From Caulobacteraceae bacterium (GTDB taxonomy: Bacteria > Pseudomonadota > Alphaproteobacteria > Caulobacterales > Caulobacteraceae), in contig JANXWN010000307.1 of assembly GCA_025351125.1 (NCBI GenBank), positions 1 to 6,000 of the forward strand: a stretch of DNA of 6,000 nt, in the 5' to 3' direction. Shown here one piece after another: positions 5,482-6,000 of the stretch. How positions within the stretch are numbered: the stretch's first letter is position 1; each line of letters opens with the position of its first letter. The position numbers and the translations under genes were made by a program. The notes beneath the pieces are model-generated. The model had not been told where the DNA came from. It did not search any database and saw nothing but the letters and a program-made list of their open reading frames with translations.

Positions 5482-6000
5482 GGGCGGCGCGTCTACGGCG
5501 AACCCGGCGCTTGGTCGGCGCCGCGGCGAGGTCGGCCAAAGCGGCGAAGGGCGATCCTTTCGGCGCCACCGGCGATGCGCCGACCACGGGCGCGCGCCGA
5601 CGGCGACGCCAGCGGACCGGTGTTTCAGGGTCGGAGGGTTTGCTGCGCGCGAACCCTAATCCGCGCAAAACCGCGGCGGCTTGCGGCTCCGTCCACCCTA
5701 GCCGGGCCAACACTTCGCTCGACGGGCTAAAACCGTCCGCCTGCGGACCCGCGCTACGTATCTCGGCAGACAACCGCTCCAGCGCGGTGGCTTCGACGAT
5801 CACGGCGCCGGCCATCATCAAACCCCGCAGTCCCAAAGCCCGCGCGGGCGGCGGCGGCGAGGGAGTGGTCCACGGCCCCCCGCCGGCGGGCCGCCAATCT
5901 CGGTCGGCTTGAGCGGCGAAGGCCCAGGCGACCGGTCGCGCCTCGGGCGTCGATTGTTGCGGCGTCCACACGCAAAATGCGCCGATCCGCACCCCGCCCA
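5474..6000 (-). CDS. C-terminal fragment of a probable RNA/DNA helicase (Suv3-like), continuing beyond the right edge
   Basis: The frame is open from the right edge to a TAA at 5476-5474, giving about 175 residues. The GTG at 5992 is an internal Val, because the reading continues upstream as A-G-V-R-I-G. GVRIGAFCVWTP matches a short beta-strand motif that I recall near the C-terminus of alphaproteobacterial helicase-domain proteins encoded next to S4-domain and fdxA genes. The rest has an Ala/Gly/Pro-rich linker and a segment LMMAGAVIVEATALERLSAE. A small helical domain follows (SSEVLARLGWTEPQAAAVLRGLGF), and then a very basic tail (RWRRRRR and [12 protein letters not shown]) that probably contacts nucleic acid. 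No helicase motifs are visible, because that part is outside the window. Identification therefore rests on the tail and on gene order. Confidence 0.7.
   Translation of the reverse strand, partial: GGVRIGAFCVWTPQQSTPEARPVAWAFAAQADRDWRPAGGGPWTTPSPPPPARALGLRGLMMAGAVIVEATALERLSAEIRSAGPQADGFSPSSEVLARLGWTEPQAAAVLRGLGFARSKPSDPETPVRWRRRRRAPVVGASPVAPKGSPFAALADLAAAPTKRRVRRRRAARA

Noticed and set aside
5992..5992. GTG at 5992 as a gene start for the right-edge frame
   Set aside because: The frame stays open to the window edge and the upstream codons continue a conserved helicase-tail motif, so this is an internal Val codon.
1..6000. Full CtrA-type boxes (TTAA-N7-TTAA)
   Set aside because: None with both halves at correct spacing was noticed in the intergenic regions; isolated TTAA sequences are not enough.

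Overview
The window looks like chromosomal DNA of a GC-rich alphaproteobacterium, most likely from the Caulobacterales or close relatives. The evidence is a ChpT-type phosphotransferase, a CarD/CdnL protein with the alphaproteobacterial sequence, an FdxA ferredoxin behind a short S4-domain gene and a helicase, and GANTC (CcrM-type methylation) sites concentrated in intergenic DNA. I see no insertion sequence, CRISPR array, rRNA, tRNA or prophage gene.

Layout. Positions 1-172 (minus strand) hold the N-terminus of an exported protein cut by the window edge: a signal peptide followed by a Gly/Trp-rich start like those of autotransporter-type surface proteins. Then come 192 bp of non-coding DNA rich in short repeats and GANTC sites. 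Positions 365-1726 (minus) encode an apparent membrane-anchored regulator: an N-terminal helix-turn-helix, one transmembrane segment and a TPR region. Divergent from it is chpT (1839-2471, plus), whose stop codon overlaps that of the convergent purA (2468-3763, minus). Upstream of purA are a short promoter region with an inverted repeat and then the strong terminator of carD (3896-4402, minus). A 336-bp gene-free region follows, then fdxA (4739-5080, minus), an S4-domain RNA-binding protein (5077-5481, minus) and the C-terminus of a helicase (5474-6000, minus). These last three overlap end to start and look like one translationally coupled operon.

How it fits together. Most of the right two thirds is housekeeping: AMP synthesis (PurA), RNA polymerase promoter-complex stabilisation (CarD), electron transfer (FdxA) and RNA handling (S4 protein, helicase). 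ChpT carries phosphate from the CckA kinase to CtrA and CpdR in the cell-cycle phosphorelay. The left third is more accessory: the membrane regulator lies just upstream of, and co-directional with, the exported-protein gene, so the two may be functionally linked. Seven of the 13 GANTC sites in the window fall in two clusters, 317-385 and 4484-4598, upstream of the exported-protein gene and of carD. This suggests, but does not prove, methylation-linked cell-cycle control of both.
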